From positions 1 through 43,668 of the forward strand of contig JANQKI010000219.1 of the NCBI GenBank assembly GCA_028281165.1: a DNA stretch of 43,668 nucleotides. The letters run 5' to 3'. The position numbers and the translations under genes were made by a program. This document shows positions 26,063 to 34,615 of the stretch, one piece after another (within the stretch, counting starts at the first letter, position 1; each line of letters begins with the position of its first letter). The notes beneath the pieces are model-generated. The model was not told the DNA's origin and ran no database searches. It worked only from the letters and a program-made list of their open reading frames with translations. The stretch is from Opitutaceae bacterium (lineage in GTDB: Bacteria > Verrucomicrobiota > Verrucomicrobiia > Opitutales > Opitutaceae).

Positions 26063-28246
26063 CTATCGCTGTTGCCACTCCTTATAGCGTTTTCGAATCA
26101 GAGCCACGACTTCGTCGACACTGCGCCGATCTGTCTCCACAATAAGATCGAAATTATTCGTATTGCTAATGTCGATACCATAATCGCGGAAGTAGCGTTC
26201 GTGAGCGCTCTCGCCTTGCTTCTGGATGCTTACGATCGTTTCCACGATGGAGGATCCCTTTTCCTCATTGCGAAGGCCCTGAGAAATGTCCTTGTAGATG
26301 CGCTTAACGGCAATGTCCATATCGACCGTCAGGTAGACTTTAAAGCTGTCATGTATCCAATAATAGCCTAAACGAGCATCCAGGATGATTTCTGCGCCTT
26401 CTCCTAAACGTCGGATGAGTGTGTCGATTTCGCGATCGATGACTCGGTTTTGCTTAGCATATTCGTTTAATTGTTCGACGGTCATGCCATAGCGTCGAGC
26501 CAAACCACGGAAAAGCCCCCCTGCGCTGAACTTTCGATATTCCAAAACGCGCGAAAGTTTTTCCGTGACGGTTGTTACGCCTGAGCCAATTTCACCTGTA
26601 ATCGTAATGATGCTCTTTTTACTGAGGGGCAACCTACTGATATAAGCGCTATCTTCGACGACATCTCCATCGAGGTCGGCTTCTATCTGGCGGGTCACAT
26701 TGGTCATTACTTGTTTCGTGTAGCGTGAGATGCGTCGCTCGTGAAAACGAATGGCTTCGCGTTTGCTAATGCCGTATCCAAGAACGGCTATCATAGGGAA
26801 AAGGCTAGCGAAGGCGATGAGCCCGAACCCGTCTACAAGCGGGTCGCGACCGGGAATGCTGGTAGCGAGACCAAGTCCAAGAGCAGCTACGATGGGGACC
26901 GTAATCGTACTAGTGGTTACGCCTCCACTATCGTACGCAATTGGGATGACGGTGCGGGGCGAAAAGAACGTCATGATGATCACGACGATGTAGCCCGCCA
27001 GGATGTAGTAGACTATAGAGTCGCCCTGAATGATTCGATACGCTCCCAAGAGTATCCCTATTCCAACCCCGAAAGCTACAAATCCTCTCAGAAGACCTTT
27101 TCTAATGGTGCCTTCGCTGATTTCCTCGGCCTTGCTAGCGATCGCTGTCAAGGCTGGTTCAGCTACGGTCGTGGCGAATCCAACGGCGAAGGCGAAGCTG
27201 AAGATGAGCCAAAGGTTTTCACTGGCTGCCAGTTGGATAGCTAGACTTTCGCCAATAGGAAACAGGCCCATTTCTAGACCGATCACAAAGACATAAAGTC
27301 CTAGAACCACGAGGCCAAAACCGCCAGCTCGTTTACCGAAGTCGTGTATTTCTTTTCTCAGCACGAGCTTGTAGAAAACCAGAATCACCATAACGACGGG
27401 AAGTACGTCTCGAACGCTCTGCAGCAGCGTTTGGAAATACACCCAGAATAATGAAGCAGGAGGTTCGACTTCAGGGTCAACGGGAACGGGGTCATACGGT
27501 TTTGCTGCCTCGCCATATGCCATGATGCCGTAGCCCTGCACGAAAATCATAGGCAGGATGCTGGCGAAGGCGATGAGGCCAAAACCATCCATCAGCGGGT
27601 TTCTTTCCTTAAGGCTGCTGGACAATCCAATTCCGAGAGACGCGATAAGCGGTACTGTGACGGTTGAGGTGGTGATACCGCCCGAATCGTAGGCCAGTCC
27701 AACGATTTCCTCGGGGGAGAAAAGCGTCATCACTATCACTAAGACGTATCCACCCATTATATACCAATGTATTGGATGATTGAAGATGATGCGAAGCACT
27801 CCCAGGACGATCGCTATGCCAACTGAGAAGGCTACTACCATGCGAAGCGTGAAAGCCTCGATTTGGCCATCGCTGATAATCGCCGCTTTGTGCGCAATCG
27901 CTATAAGGGCGGGCTCCGCTACGGTTGTGGCGAAGCCAATGACGAAGCCGAATATGACGATCCAGAAACGAGCTTTTTCGCTGGCAAGTCGTTGAGATAA
28001 ATCCTCGCCTAGAGGAAAGATGCCTACTTCGAGGCCTCGCAAGAAAAAGGCTAACCCGACCGCAACGAGCAGCAAGCCTATAATCATACTCGTCAAGTCA
28101 TCTGGAACTGCCTGAAGAATGCCGAATTGGTAGAAGGATATGATACCGATAATGACCGAGAGGTCGATGAGCGAGACGCGGAGGTCTTCGAAAAAGGAGA
28201 AGATGTAGACCTTGAGTTGTTGGTAAATCGGGACGGATTTCTTCAT
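26063..28246 (-). CDS. DUF1538 x2 membrane protein fused to an archaeal-type CMP-kinase-like domain
   Basis: A 727-residue protein with three parts. Two DUF1538 units (about 30-235 and 280-500) each have several membrane helices and repeat the same motifs: GFATTVAEPAL, AYDSGGITTSTVTVP / AYDSGGVTTSTITVP and DGFGLIAFAS. After a linker comes a soluble domain (about 543-727) like archaeal cytidylate kinase (Cytidylate_kin2): the P-loop GEIGSGVTT (551-559) lacks the usual Lys before Thr, as archaeal CMP kinases also do, followed by SAGGLFRGLARRYGMTVEQL, IDREID and HERYFRDYGIDIS. DUF1538 is of unknown function and is suspected to be a transporter from its inverted-repeat-like build. The kinase domain may make the protein nucleotide-responsive; this is inference. 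Confidence 0.83.
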   Translation of the reverse strand: MKKSVPIYQQLKVYIFSFFEDLRVSLIDLSVIIGIISFYQFGILQAVPDDLTSMIIGLLLVAVGLAFFLRGLEVGIFPLGEDLSQRLASEKARFWIVIFGFVIGFATTVAEPALIAIAHKAAIISDGQIEAFTLRMVVAFSVGIAIVLGVLRIIFNHPIHWYIMGGYVLVIVMTLFSPEEIVGLAYDSGGITTSTVTVPLIASLGIGLSSSLKERNPLMDGFGLIAFASILPMIFVQGYGIMAYGEAAKPYDPVPVDPEVEPPASLFWVYFQTLLQSVRDVLPVVMVILVFYKLVLRKEIHDFGKRAGGFGLVVLGLYVFVIGLEMGLFPIGESLAIQLAASENLWLIFSFAFAVGFATTVAEPALTAIASKAEEISEGTIRKGLLRGFVAFGVGIGILLGAYRIIQGDSIVYYILAGYIVVIIMTFFSPRTVIPIAYDSGGVTTSTITVPIVAALGLGLATSIPGRDPLVDGFGLIAFASLFPMIAVLGYGISKREAIRFHERRISRYTKQVMTNVTRQIEADLDGDVVEDSAYISRLPLSKKSIITITGEIGSGVTTVTEKLSRVLEYRKFSAGGLFRGLARRYGMTVEQLNEYAKQNRVIDREIDTLIRRLGEGAEIILDARLGYYWIHDSFKVYLTVDMDIAVKRIYKDISQGLRNEEKGSSIVETIVSIQKQGESAHERYFRDYGIDISNTNNFDLIVETDRRSVDEVVALIRKRYKEWQQR

Positions 28247-28413
28247 TTACGCGGCAAGAAAGCCAAAAGTCATAATGGATACTCCTTCTCTGTCACGCAC
28301 TTATAAAAGGCTGCCGCATTTCGTGGCCGTGCTGAGAGGTTCTCGAGAAATCCTTGCCAGCAAACGGATATCAGAATGCATCAAAAGCGAGCTCAATGCA
28401 TCTGCTGTGAGGC

Positions 28414-28938
28414 ATGAATTTTGCTTCTGGTTTAGGTGTGAATGGGACCTTTCGCCACCTTTCTTTCCTTAGCTCTTTTTCCGTTTGTTTAATCCTGGTC
28501 AACTCGTTGCTCGGTCAAGGCGCTGGTTCAATCCCGACGCTTGACTACATGCCTCCGGGACATGCGGCTATCGTTGACGAGAAGCTCTCAGACGCCAGAA
28601 AGCTAGAAGGTGGTATTCGCTTTATTGAGACGCTAAAGGGAGAAGGACCGTTAATCAAAAAGGGAGACAAAATCACTGCTTTATACATTGGCCGTTTGCT
28701 GGATGGAACCATCTTCAATCAGAAGCGAAGTCGTTTGCATATGTTCGAGTTTGAGGTTGGGGCGACTCCGCCTCAAATCATCCAAGGCTGGGAGCGAGTC
28801 ATGCCTTTGATGCGAAAAGGAGGAAAGTACACCATAGCCATTCCCTCTCAATTCGCCTATCGCGATAAAGGCCGCGAAAACCAAGTTCCGCCTTATGCTA
28901 CTGTCATCTTCGATATCGAAATCGTTGATGTCGAGTAG
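28414..28938 (+). CDS. Exported FKBP-type peptidyl-prolyl isomerase
   Basis: A 174-residue protein with a long N-terminal signal segment (hydrophobic about 17-34, ending LLGQGAGS) and one FKBP domain (about 70-174). FKBP signatures: GEGPLIKKGDKITALYIGRLLDGTIFN, IQGWERVMPLMRKGGKYTIAIP and FAYRDKGRENQVPPYATVIFDIE. It would catalyse proline cis-trans isomerisation during folding of periplasmic proteins. It is divergent from the DUF1538 fusion and convergent with the GH43-like gene, 24 bp apart. Confidence 0.88.
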   Translation: MNFASGLGVNGTFRHLSFLSSFSVCLILVNSLLGQGAGSIPTLDYMPPGHAAIVDEKLSDARKLEGGIRFIETLKGEGPLIKKGDKITALYIGRLLDGTIFNQKRSRLHMFEFEVGATPPQIIQGWERVMPLMRKGGKYTIAIPSQFAYRDKGRENQVPPYATVIFDIEIVDVE

Positions 28939-28962
28939 TGATCGACAAGCTGGGAAGCTAGC

Positions 28963-30048
28963 TTATTGGAACTTCTGAACTTCTTCTGCTCCCGGCAACT
29001 TATAATCATCGTCCTTTGGATACACCATTACTTCGCCGTCCTGCATTCTGATTTCCATGGGGACAAGGGTGAGACCTTGTTTGTTTATGGTGTAGGCTGT
29101 ATCCGATAAGTCCATATTTCTAGCTTGGTCAGGCGATAGAGTGGGGCGATTGGCATTGTAGAAGGCCGTGCACCACCAGCGATCTTGCTTGTCTTTGAAA
29201 AGGGTGCCATGACCGAGAAAACGTCCTGCAAATTTTCGTGGTCCATAGGGTCCCGTGACAGTGTCTGCAGTTGCGTAATACAGATTGTAGGTTCCATGTC
29301 TCATGGTGTCGGTCGACCAAGCCGTCCCAAACAAAACGTATTTCCCTTCGAACTTGATGATAAAGGCTCCTTCGTGACCCATGCGGCGATTGGACGGATC
29401 AATCCTTATGGGTTCGCCGTCAAATCCCGATAAATCATCCTTCAGCTTGATGATCTCCGCGCATCGCGCTACGAGGTATTTACTACCATCGTCATCTTGA
29501 AATATGAACGGATCATGCTGCCTGCCGAACGCCGATCCCCAGTCGCTTGTTTTTGAATACAACCCTTTGTCGCGAGTAAGGATGAAATTCCCCAAGCCTA
29601 CATTCGAAGTATGTATGATGGCCCAACGACCATCGATGTAGTGCAGTTCTGGAGCCCAAACGCGCAACGGCTGTTCACCTAGGCCGCGGCTCTGACGGTC
29701 GGCATTTCGCTGAGCGAGGCGTTCTTCGTATTCTTCAAAGTTACTGGCGTCATCAAGGGTGTAAGGAAAGCCAACGAATTCCCAATCAACTAGGTTTTCG
29801 CTTTTCCAGACTGGAACGCCCCGGCTGTTTGTCTCGTTGATCTGTTGCGTTGCTGTTAGGTAGTAGTCGCCGTCGGGTCCCAATACGATGTAAGGGTCGC
29901 GCATCCAGTCGTCCATGGGATGCACTGCTTTTTCGCGCTTTTCAATCGCCGCAAGAAGGTCGGTATCTTCAGAGAAAGAATCAAGTGCCATGATAAGACC
30001 GATAATGGTACTAATAAGGAGTTTTCCGTGTCTATTGATTGGATACAT
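28963..30048 (-). CDS. Secreted family 43-like glycoside hydrolase
   Basis: A 361-residue exported protein. The signal peptide (about 1-27) is followed by a five-bladed propeller of the GH43/GH117 superfamily: DDWMRDPYIVLGPDGDYYLTATQ carries the first catalytic-site aspartate, RVWAPELHYIDGRWAIIHTS is the second blade, FGRQHDPFIFQDDDGSKYLVA is the third, and GHEGAFIIKFEGKYVLFGTAW has a likely catalytic Glu. Members cleave arabinose, xylose or related side-chain sugars. It fits a polysaccharide-degrading lifestyle with the sulfatase and esterase elsewhere in the window. The sugar specificity cannot be assigned. Confidence 0.82.
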   Translation of the reverse strand: MYPINRHGKLLISTIIGLIMALDSFSEDTDLLAAIEKREKAVHPMDDWMRDPYIVLGPDGDYYLTATQQINETNSRGVPVWKSENLVDWEFVGFPYTLDDASNFEEYEERLAQRNADRQSRGLGEQPLRVWAPELHYIDGRWAIIHTSNVGLGNFILTRDKGLYSKTSDWGSAFGRQHDPFIFQDDDGSKYLVARCAEIIKLKDDLSGFDGEPIRIDPSNRRMGHEGAFIIKFEGKYVLFGTAWSTDTMRHGTYNLYYATADTVTGPYGPRKFAGRFLGHGTLFKDKQDRWWCTAFYNANRPTLSPDQARNMDLSDTAYTINKQGLTLVPMEIRMQDGEVMVYPKDDDYKLPGAEEVQKFQ

Positions 30049-30327
30049 ATTTCGAATGTTAGTGGAACTGTTGAACTTGTCTTTACAGGGCAGCTATAGC
30101 GATCCTTTTTTGCCGGAGCCCGCGTCCAGTTTTCGCTAAAGTTGCGATCTCCGGTGGAGATAGGAGGAATTAGAAACTGTAGTGGCAGTCGCGTTCAGGC
30201 TGTTCGACTGGCTATTTGACCGTCTTTTAGGCCTTCGGCTAGGAATCGTCAGCCGTTTTTAGTCTCAATTTGATGACAAGTGGGATTAAGGATTGTTCTG
30301 AAGGCTCATACCGCTAGGAACGGTGAT

Positions 30328-31305
30328 ATGAATCGTTTTGCTACATGTATTGGTCTGCTTGTTGTTCTGACCTCTGCCTCGTTCGCCCAAGATTCCAGCG
30401 AGAAGGAGATATCTCGCATCGCCTTTGGGTCATGCGCGCGTGAAAGTTTAGAGCAGCCGATTTGGAAGACTGTTTTGCAGGCAGAGCCTCAAGTTTGGAT
30501 TTGGCTAGGGGACAACGTTTATGGAGATACGGAGGACTCCAACATTCTCGCTGCCAAATATGCCGCTTTAAAGGCGAAGCCAGGCTACACGGCTCTGAGA
30601 GAAATATGCGAAGTGGTTGGAACTTGGGATGACCACGACTTTGGAGTTAACAACGGAGGAAAGGAATACGCCGCCAAGGGGATGAGCCAGCAAGCCTTGC
30701 TTGATTTTCTGGATACACCTAAAGATAGCTCTCGTAGAAAGCAGGAAGGCGTGTATTGGAGTCACACCTACGGTCAAGGTGATAGACAGGTGAAGATAAT
30801 TCTGCTGGATTGTCGCTACCATCGCGATGATCCAAGCGATTCGAATGGCGACATTCTCGGCAAAGCCCAATGGGCGTGGCTGGAACAGCAACTCAGGGGG
30901 AGTCAAGCCAGACTCAATATCGTAGCGTCAGGAATCCAAGTTATCCCTGAAGATCATCGGTATGAGAAATGGGCTCAATTCCCCAAAGCCAGAAAGCGGT
31001 TGTTCGATTTGATTCGCGATTCCAGGGCCAAGGGAGTGGTTTTTCTCAGTGGCGATAGGCACATTGCTGAAATCTCCAGGGTTAACCTTGAAGGGCTCTC
31101 TTATGGTCTATATGACGTTACCTCTAGCAGCCTGACTCACAGCTGGACCAGCTTTCCGGGAGAGCTCAACCGGCATCGTGTTGGGGAAGTTTTCAGTGAA
31201 AACAATTTTGGATTGATCGAAGTCGACTGGAACAATGGTGTCGCGAGCATCTCAATACGCAACATTGAAGGCAAATCTCAGCGAAATGTAGAGATTAGGC
31301 TCTAA
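30328..31305 (+). CDS. Secreted PhoD-like metallophosphatase
   Basis: A 325-residue exported phosphatase from the ATG at 30328, which has AGGAA just upstream; a start at 30280 would spoil the signal peptide. The mature protein follows the PhoD alkaline phosphatase pattern: IAFGSCA, IWLGDNVYGDTED (metal ligands D and N), TWDDHDFGVNNGG, LLDCRYHR and the late SGDRHIAEIS. PhoD enzymes release phosphate from phosphodiesters or monoesters outside the cell. It lacks the extra N-terminal domain of the long PhoD, so it resembles the shorter family. Confidence 0.87.
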   Translation: MNRFATCIGLLVVLTSASFAQDSSEKEISRIAFGSCARESLEQPIWKTVLQAEPQVWIWLGDNVYGDTEDSNILAAKYAALKAKPGYTALREICEVVGTWDDHDFGVNNGGKEYAAKGMSQQALLDFLDTPKDSSRRKQEGVYWSHTYGQGDRQVKIILLDCRYHRDDPSDSNGDILGKAQWAWLEQQLRGSQARLNIVASGIQVIPEDHRYEKWAQFPKARKRLFDLIRDSRAKGVVFLSGDRHIAEISRVNLEGLSYGLYDVTSSSLTHSWTSFPGELNRHRVGEVFSENNFGLIEVDWNNGVASISIRNIEGKSQRNVEIRL

Positions 31306-31318
31306 TATGACTTCTTCA

Positions 31319-31335
31319 GCATGACTTAGTCATGC
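31319..31335. terminator. Hairpin between convergent stop codons
   Basis: GCATGAC-TTA-GTCATGC is a perfect 7-bp stem with a 3-nt loop in the 74-bp gap between the convergent PhoD-like and DUF1592 genes. No T-tract follows on either strand, so it is a possible bidirectional terminator or mRNA-end stabiliser. Confidence 0.4.
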
Positions 31336-31379
31336 CGCTACGTCTTGAAGCCGCGAAACTCCAAGGTTTCTTAAGCCGC

Positions 31380-33806
31380 TTATTCTCCTCTCTGCAATCG
31401 GAATGGGCTGCTCAAGGCGATACCAGTGATGATGTCTTTGAATCGATAGTCTTCTTTCGAAGTGTTCTGCAAAATCTTATCAACCGCTACGCGATCGTAA
31501 TATTCGAGACCACGGCCCAGGGCGAAGGTCATCAGCTTTTGCGTAATCACTCGGGCAAAGTCCTCTTCTCGACTTTGCAGAATTTCAAGTAGCTCTTGTG
31601 GCGAGGAGAAGCTTTCGCCGCTTGGCAAATCTCCAGAAGGATCGATGCGATGGGGACCGTCCATATCTCGCCATTGTCCGATGGCATCGAAATTCTCCAT
31701 ACCAAGGCCGATTGTATCCATTGTTTTATGGCAAGAAGCGCAGGATGGGTGTTCGCGATGAATTCTGAGAGCCTCTCGCATCGAGATATCGAGGGCACCT
31801 TCTTTCACCTCTTCAAGAGCTGGAACGTTCGCCGGTGGCGGTGGCGGTTCGTCGCCCAAAATCGCTTCCAGAATCCAATTTCCTCGTTTTGTCGGCGAGG
31901 TGCGATTCGGGTACGAAGTCAGCATAAGGATGCTAGCTTGCGTGAGAATGCCTCGGCGCGGTAACTCGGATATGGATACGCGCTCGAAGAAGGGACTACC
32001 GACTTCAGGTAATCCGTAGAATTCCGCTAGATCGTTGTTCGCAAACGTGTAGTCAGCGGTGAGCAATTCGAGTACGCTTCGATTCTCTTCGGCGATTGAT
32101 CGAGTAAAGAACAGTGTCTCCATCTCGAGGTCCGATCTCAGTTTGGAGCTGAAGTTTTTGAATACATTGCGGTCGATTTTCAGGTCATTCAGTTTGCGCA
32201 AATCGAGCCATTGACGGAAGAAATCCGTTACGAAACGCTCGCCTTTCGGATCCACCATCATTCGATCGACTTGAGAAACGAGCGTGTCTTCATCCGACAG
32301 TTTTTTCCCGCGGGCGAGGTTTAGGAGTTCTGCATCTGGCGTACTGCGCCAGAGAAAATAGGACAATCGCGAAGCTAAAGCGAAATCTCCCACGGGATGG
32401 ATGATTTCGGGATTAGCTGGAGTGGGACCGAGTTCAAGCCGGTATAGAAAATTTGGCGAGAGGAGAATGGCGTGAACCGCTCTTTCAATGGCATTTTCGA
32501 AATCCGAATCGCGTTGCATGGTCCGCTTGACGAAGCGAACAAGCGCCTTTGTTTCGCGATTCTTCAATGGTCGACGCCAGGCTCTCTCCGCCAGGGGCTT
32601 GATAATTTGAGTCGCGGCTTCATCGACTGATATCCCATTTTCGGGTCTAACGGTAAGCAGTAGGGTATGCAGACGTCCTAGTTCGCCTAAATTGACACTG
32701 TGAGGTCCGCTTATGTCACAAGAGCGCATGCCGAGTCTTGGCGGGTCTTCTCGCCAAGCGGCTAGCTCTTCTTGGCTGAGGTTTGTTGGCTCGATCATTT
32801 GGATACGAATGATGCGTTTGCCGGCTTTGGCATTTACGCGCACCTTAGTCCAACCGGATTGCTCGCGACTTCCCAACTTGAGATAGTGGATACCGAGATC
32901 CTGATCATCTACGAGGATGCGCGCGGGAACGAGCATCCTGAAATCTGAAAGAGGAGGAGACTTGAGCTCTTTTTCGGCGTATACGTCGTCGTCATTCGAA
33001 TCGACTGATTCCGGGACGATGGCCCAGATTCTAAAGGCTACTTCGTATTCGCCAGTCACTGGGAATTCGATATCCATGGAGGCCTCGTCGCCTGGGTAAA
33101 GCGTTCTGTTGTCGGCCTTCACTTTTCTTGCCCGCTGGATGTCAAAGAAGCCTGTGAAGGTATTGCGATCCAATTCAACGCGTTTGCCTGCGCTAAAGAG
33201 TATTTCGGTCACTTTTTCCGCCGCATCGAGATAGCGCTCCATGGCTATGGGCGAAATCGTTAGGACATCGCCAATATTGTCGAAACCGTAGCCAACTCCG
33301 TCATCTGGAAAAGCCGATGAGAACGTTGAATGGATTTCGAAGAGATCGTTAATCGTATTGTCATATTCGATACGGTTTAGGCGACGTACCGTTACGCGGC
33401 CTGGATCGACTGGCTTGTTGGGATCGATGTAGCTTAGCTTTTCGTGTATCCAGGAAATGATAAGCTCTCGCTCTTCAGAAGAGGGAGCTTCCTCTCCGTC
33501 AGGCGGCATGGAGCCGGCTTTGGCTTGCTTGAGAGCTTTTTCCCAGTCCTTGCGTTGTTCGTAGACCTTGCCGGCCTCGTCCAGAGCTAACAAATCAATG
33601 CCGCCTTCCGTCTCGTCGTATCCATGACAGTCGAAGCAGTAGAATTCTAGGATCGGTCTGATATCCGTTAGGAAATCAATTTCATCCACCGCATCTTCTG
33701 AGGCTGTTAAACTTGCTGAAACGCTGAAAAGGCCTCCCCATACGAGCCATTTGCCCATGTCGCCGATCGAACTTTGCACGTGGCGAAAATACGAAATAAA
33801 TTTCAT
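31380..33806 (-). CDS. DUF1587/DUF1592/DUF1588/DUF1585 protein with N-terminal cytochrome c motif
   Basis: An 808-residue exported protein of the type widespread in Planctomycetes and Verrucomicrobia. Order: signal peptide, a PSD1/PSCyt haem motif CFDCH (57-61), DUF1587 (TVRRLNRIEYDNTINDLF), a carbohydrate-binding-like middle region with beta-sheet pattern (about 215-360), DUF1595 and DUF1592 (about 370-620), DUF1588 with TSPTKRGNWILEAILGDEPP, and DUF1585 with MTFALGRGLEYYD. A second CASCH near residue 693 is another haem motif. The function is unproven; an oxidative role on polysaccharides or other polymers is suggested. The DUF1552 partner gene usually found next to it is absent. Start could also be 33758. 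Confidence 0.9.
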   Translation of the reverse strand: MKFISYFRHVQSSIGDMGKWLVWGGLFSVSASLTASEDAVDEIDFLTDIRPILEFYCFDCHGYDETEGGIDLLALDEAGKVYEQRKDWEKALKQAKAGSMPPDGEEAPSSEERELIISWIHEKLSYIDPNKPVDPGRVTVRRLNRIEYDNTINDLFEIHSTFSSAFPDDGVGYGFDNIGDVLTISPIAMERYLDAAEKVTEILFSAGKRVELDRNTFTGFFDIQRARKVKADNRTLYPGDEASMDIEFPVTGEYEVAFRIWAIVPESVDSNDDDVYAEKELKSPPLSDFRMLVPARILVDDQDLGIHYLKLGSREQSGWTKVRVNAKAGKRIIRIQMIEPTNLSQEELAAWREDPPRLGMRSCDISGPHSVNLGELGRLHTLLLTVRPENGISVDEAATQIIKPLAERAWRRPLKNRETKALVRFVKRTMQRDSDFENAIERAVHAILLSPNFLYRLELGPTPANPEIIHPVGDFALASRLSYFLWRSTPDAELLNLARGKKLSDEDTLVSQVDRMMVDPKGERFVTDFFRQWLDLRKLNDLKIDRNVFKNFSSKLRSDLEMETLFFTRSIAEENRSVLELLTADYTFANNDLAEFYGLPEVGSPFFERVSISELPRRGILTQASILMLTSYPNRTSPTKRGNWILEAILGDEPPPPPANVPALEEVKEGALDISMREALRIHREHPSCASCHKTMDTIGLGMENFDAIGQWRDMDGPHRIDPSGDLPSGESFSSPQELLEILQSREEDFARVITQKLMTFALGRGLEYYDRVAVDKILQNTSKEDYRFKDIITGIALSSPFRLQRGE

Positions 33807-33980
33807 AAAAATAGCGGCAAATGATGAATTTGGTCTAAATATGAAAGGGGTCAGACTGAGAGCGTTGTGATCTACGACAATAAATCGTCCCTTACTTGAC
33901 TAACTTCATTTTAGCAATTTGAAACAAAAACCGTTAACGGCTCTCTCAACGGAAATATTCTACTCCCACCAAATTCAATT

Positions 33981-34436
33981 ATGAAAAGAAAATCATTACT
34001 ATTCAGCCTTTTATCTATGCTTGTCTTACTTCCTTGCTCGGCCTTGGCCGCTAGTCATGGAGACGGAGAAGATCATGAGCATACTCCTCTCGAAGACGAG
34101 ATGGATGCTATGAATAAAGCCTGGCGTAAGGTTCGCCGTGCCGTAGCGGATCCTTCAAAGAACGAAGCCACGATCGAACTCGTTATGAGCATGATCAAGC
34201 ACGCCGAAGCTTCTGTTGAATTGACCCCTATGAGGATTGAGGAGATTCCCGAAGGCCAAAAAGACAAATGGCTCAAGGGCTATCAAAAGGCCATGAAGGA
34301 AAACGTTAAGCTCCTCGAGCAACTCGCCGCGGCTCTAAAGAAAGACAACAACGATAAGGCTTCGGCTCTGGTGGCGAAAATCAACGACGCCCGCAAGCAG
34401 GGTCACAAGAAGTACAAGCCTCAGGACGACGAGTAG
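33981..34436 (+). CDS. Cytochrome b562-like protein
   Basis: A 151-residue exported four-helix protein. After a signal peptide (about 1-24) and a His/Glu/Asp-rich linker (HGDGEDHEH) the domain follows E. coli cytochrome b562: LEDEMDAMNKAW with M41 as likely axial ligand, and INDARKQGHKKYK with H142 as the second ligand, close to LEDNMETLN and TRNAYHQKY in CybC. It would carry non-covalent haem b in the periplasm and shuttle electrons. It is divergent from the cytochrome-motif DUF1592 gene (174 bp apart), so the two may share a redox chain. No clear Shine-Dalgarno is visible. Confidence 0.78.
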   Translation: MKRKSLLFSLLSMLVLLPCSALAASHGDGEDHEHTPLEDEMDAMNKAWRKVRRAVADPSKNEATIELVMSMIKHAEASVELTPMRIEEIPEGQKDKWLKGYQKAMKENVKLLEQLAAALKKDNNDKASALVAKINDARKQGHKKYKPQDDE

Positions 34437-34460
34437 TTTATTTCTGTATCCGACTTTTGA

Positions 34461-34489
34461 AGCCTGCCTTGTTTGAGGCAGGCTTTTTT
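34461..34489 (+). terminator. Rho-independent terminator after the b562-like gene
   Basis: AGCCTGCCT (34461-34469), a TGTTTG loop, AGGCAGGCT (34476-34484), then a run of T continuing to 34489. A perfect 9-bp GC-rich stem with a T-tract, 24 bp after the stop codon. Confidence 0.92.
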
Positions 34490-34529
34490 GGGGAAAGGGA
34501 AAAGCAAGGTATTAACCGCGTCAAAAAGA

Positions 34530-34549
34530 GCTTGTTATGTATAACAAGC
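34530..34549. promoter_or_regulatory. Perfect 9-2-9 inverted repeat, operator candidate
   Basis: GCTTGTTATGTATAACAAGC is a perfect inverted repeat with a 2-nt centre, 66 bp upstream of the VCBS gene start (34616). Its CTTGT...ACAAG ends resemble GntR-family operators. It is downstream of the previous terminator, so it belongs to the VCBS gene promoter. Confidence 0.5.
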
Positions 34550-34615
34550 AAATCATCCTGACTCTAGTAGAGGACTTGGCTATTGCCTAAGTCTATTCTC
34601 AACCCCAATCACTCG

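Noticed and set aside
26741-27296. Long plus-strand open frames inside the DUF1538 fusion gene
   Set aside because: They lie wholly opposite the conserved DUF1538 coding sequence and their translations resemble no protein.
28947-28964. AAGCT...AGCTT dyad between the FKBP and GH43-like stop codons
   Set aside because: Five-bp stem without a T-tract; likely chance.
30236-30260. CGGCT-10nt-AGCCG followed by TTTTT upstream of the PhoD-like gene
   Set aside because: Only a 5-bp stem with a large loop, and no gene upstream on the plus strand that it would terminate; an attenuator role is possible but too weak to claim.
31332-31592. 86-codon plus-strand frame after the PhoD-like gene
   Set aside because: It overlaps the C-terminal coding part of the DUF1592 gene on the other strand, where the DUF1585 motifs are clear.
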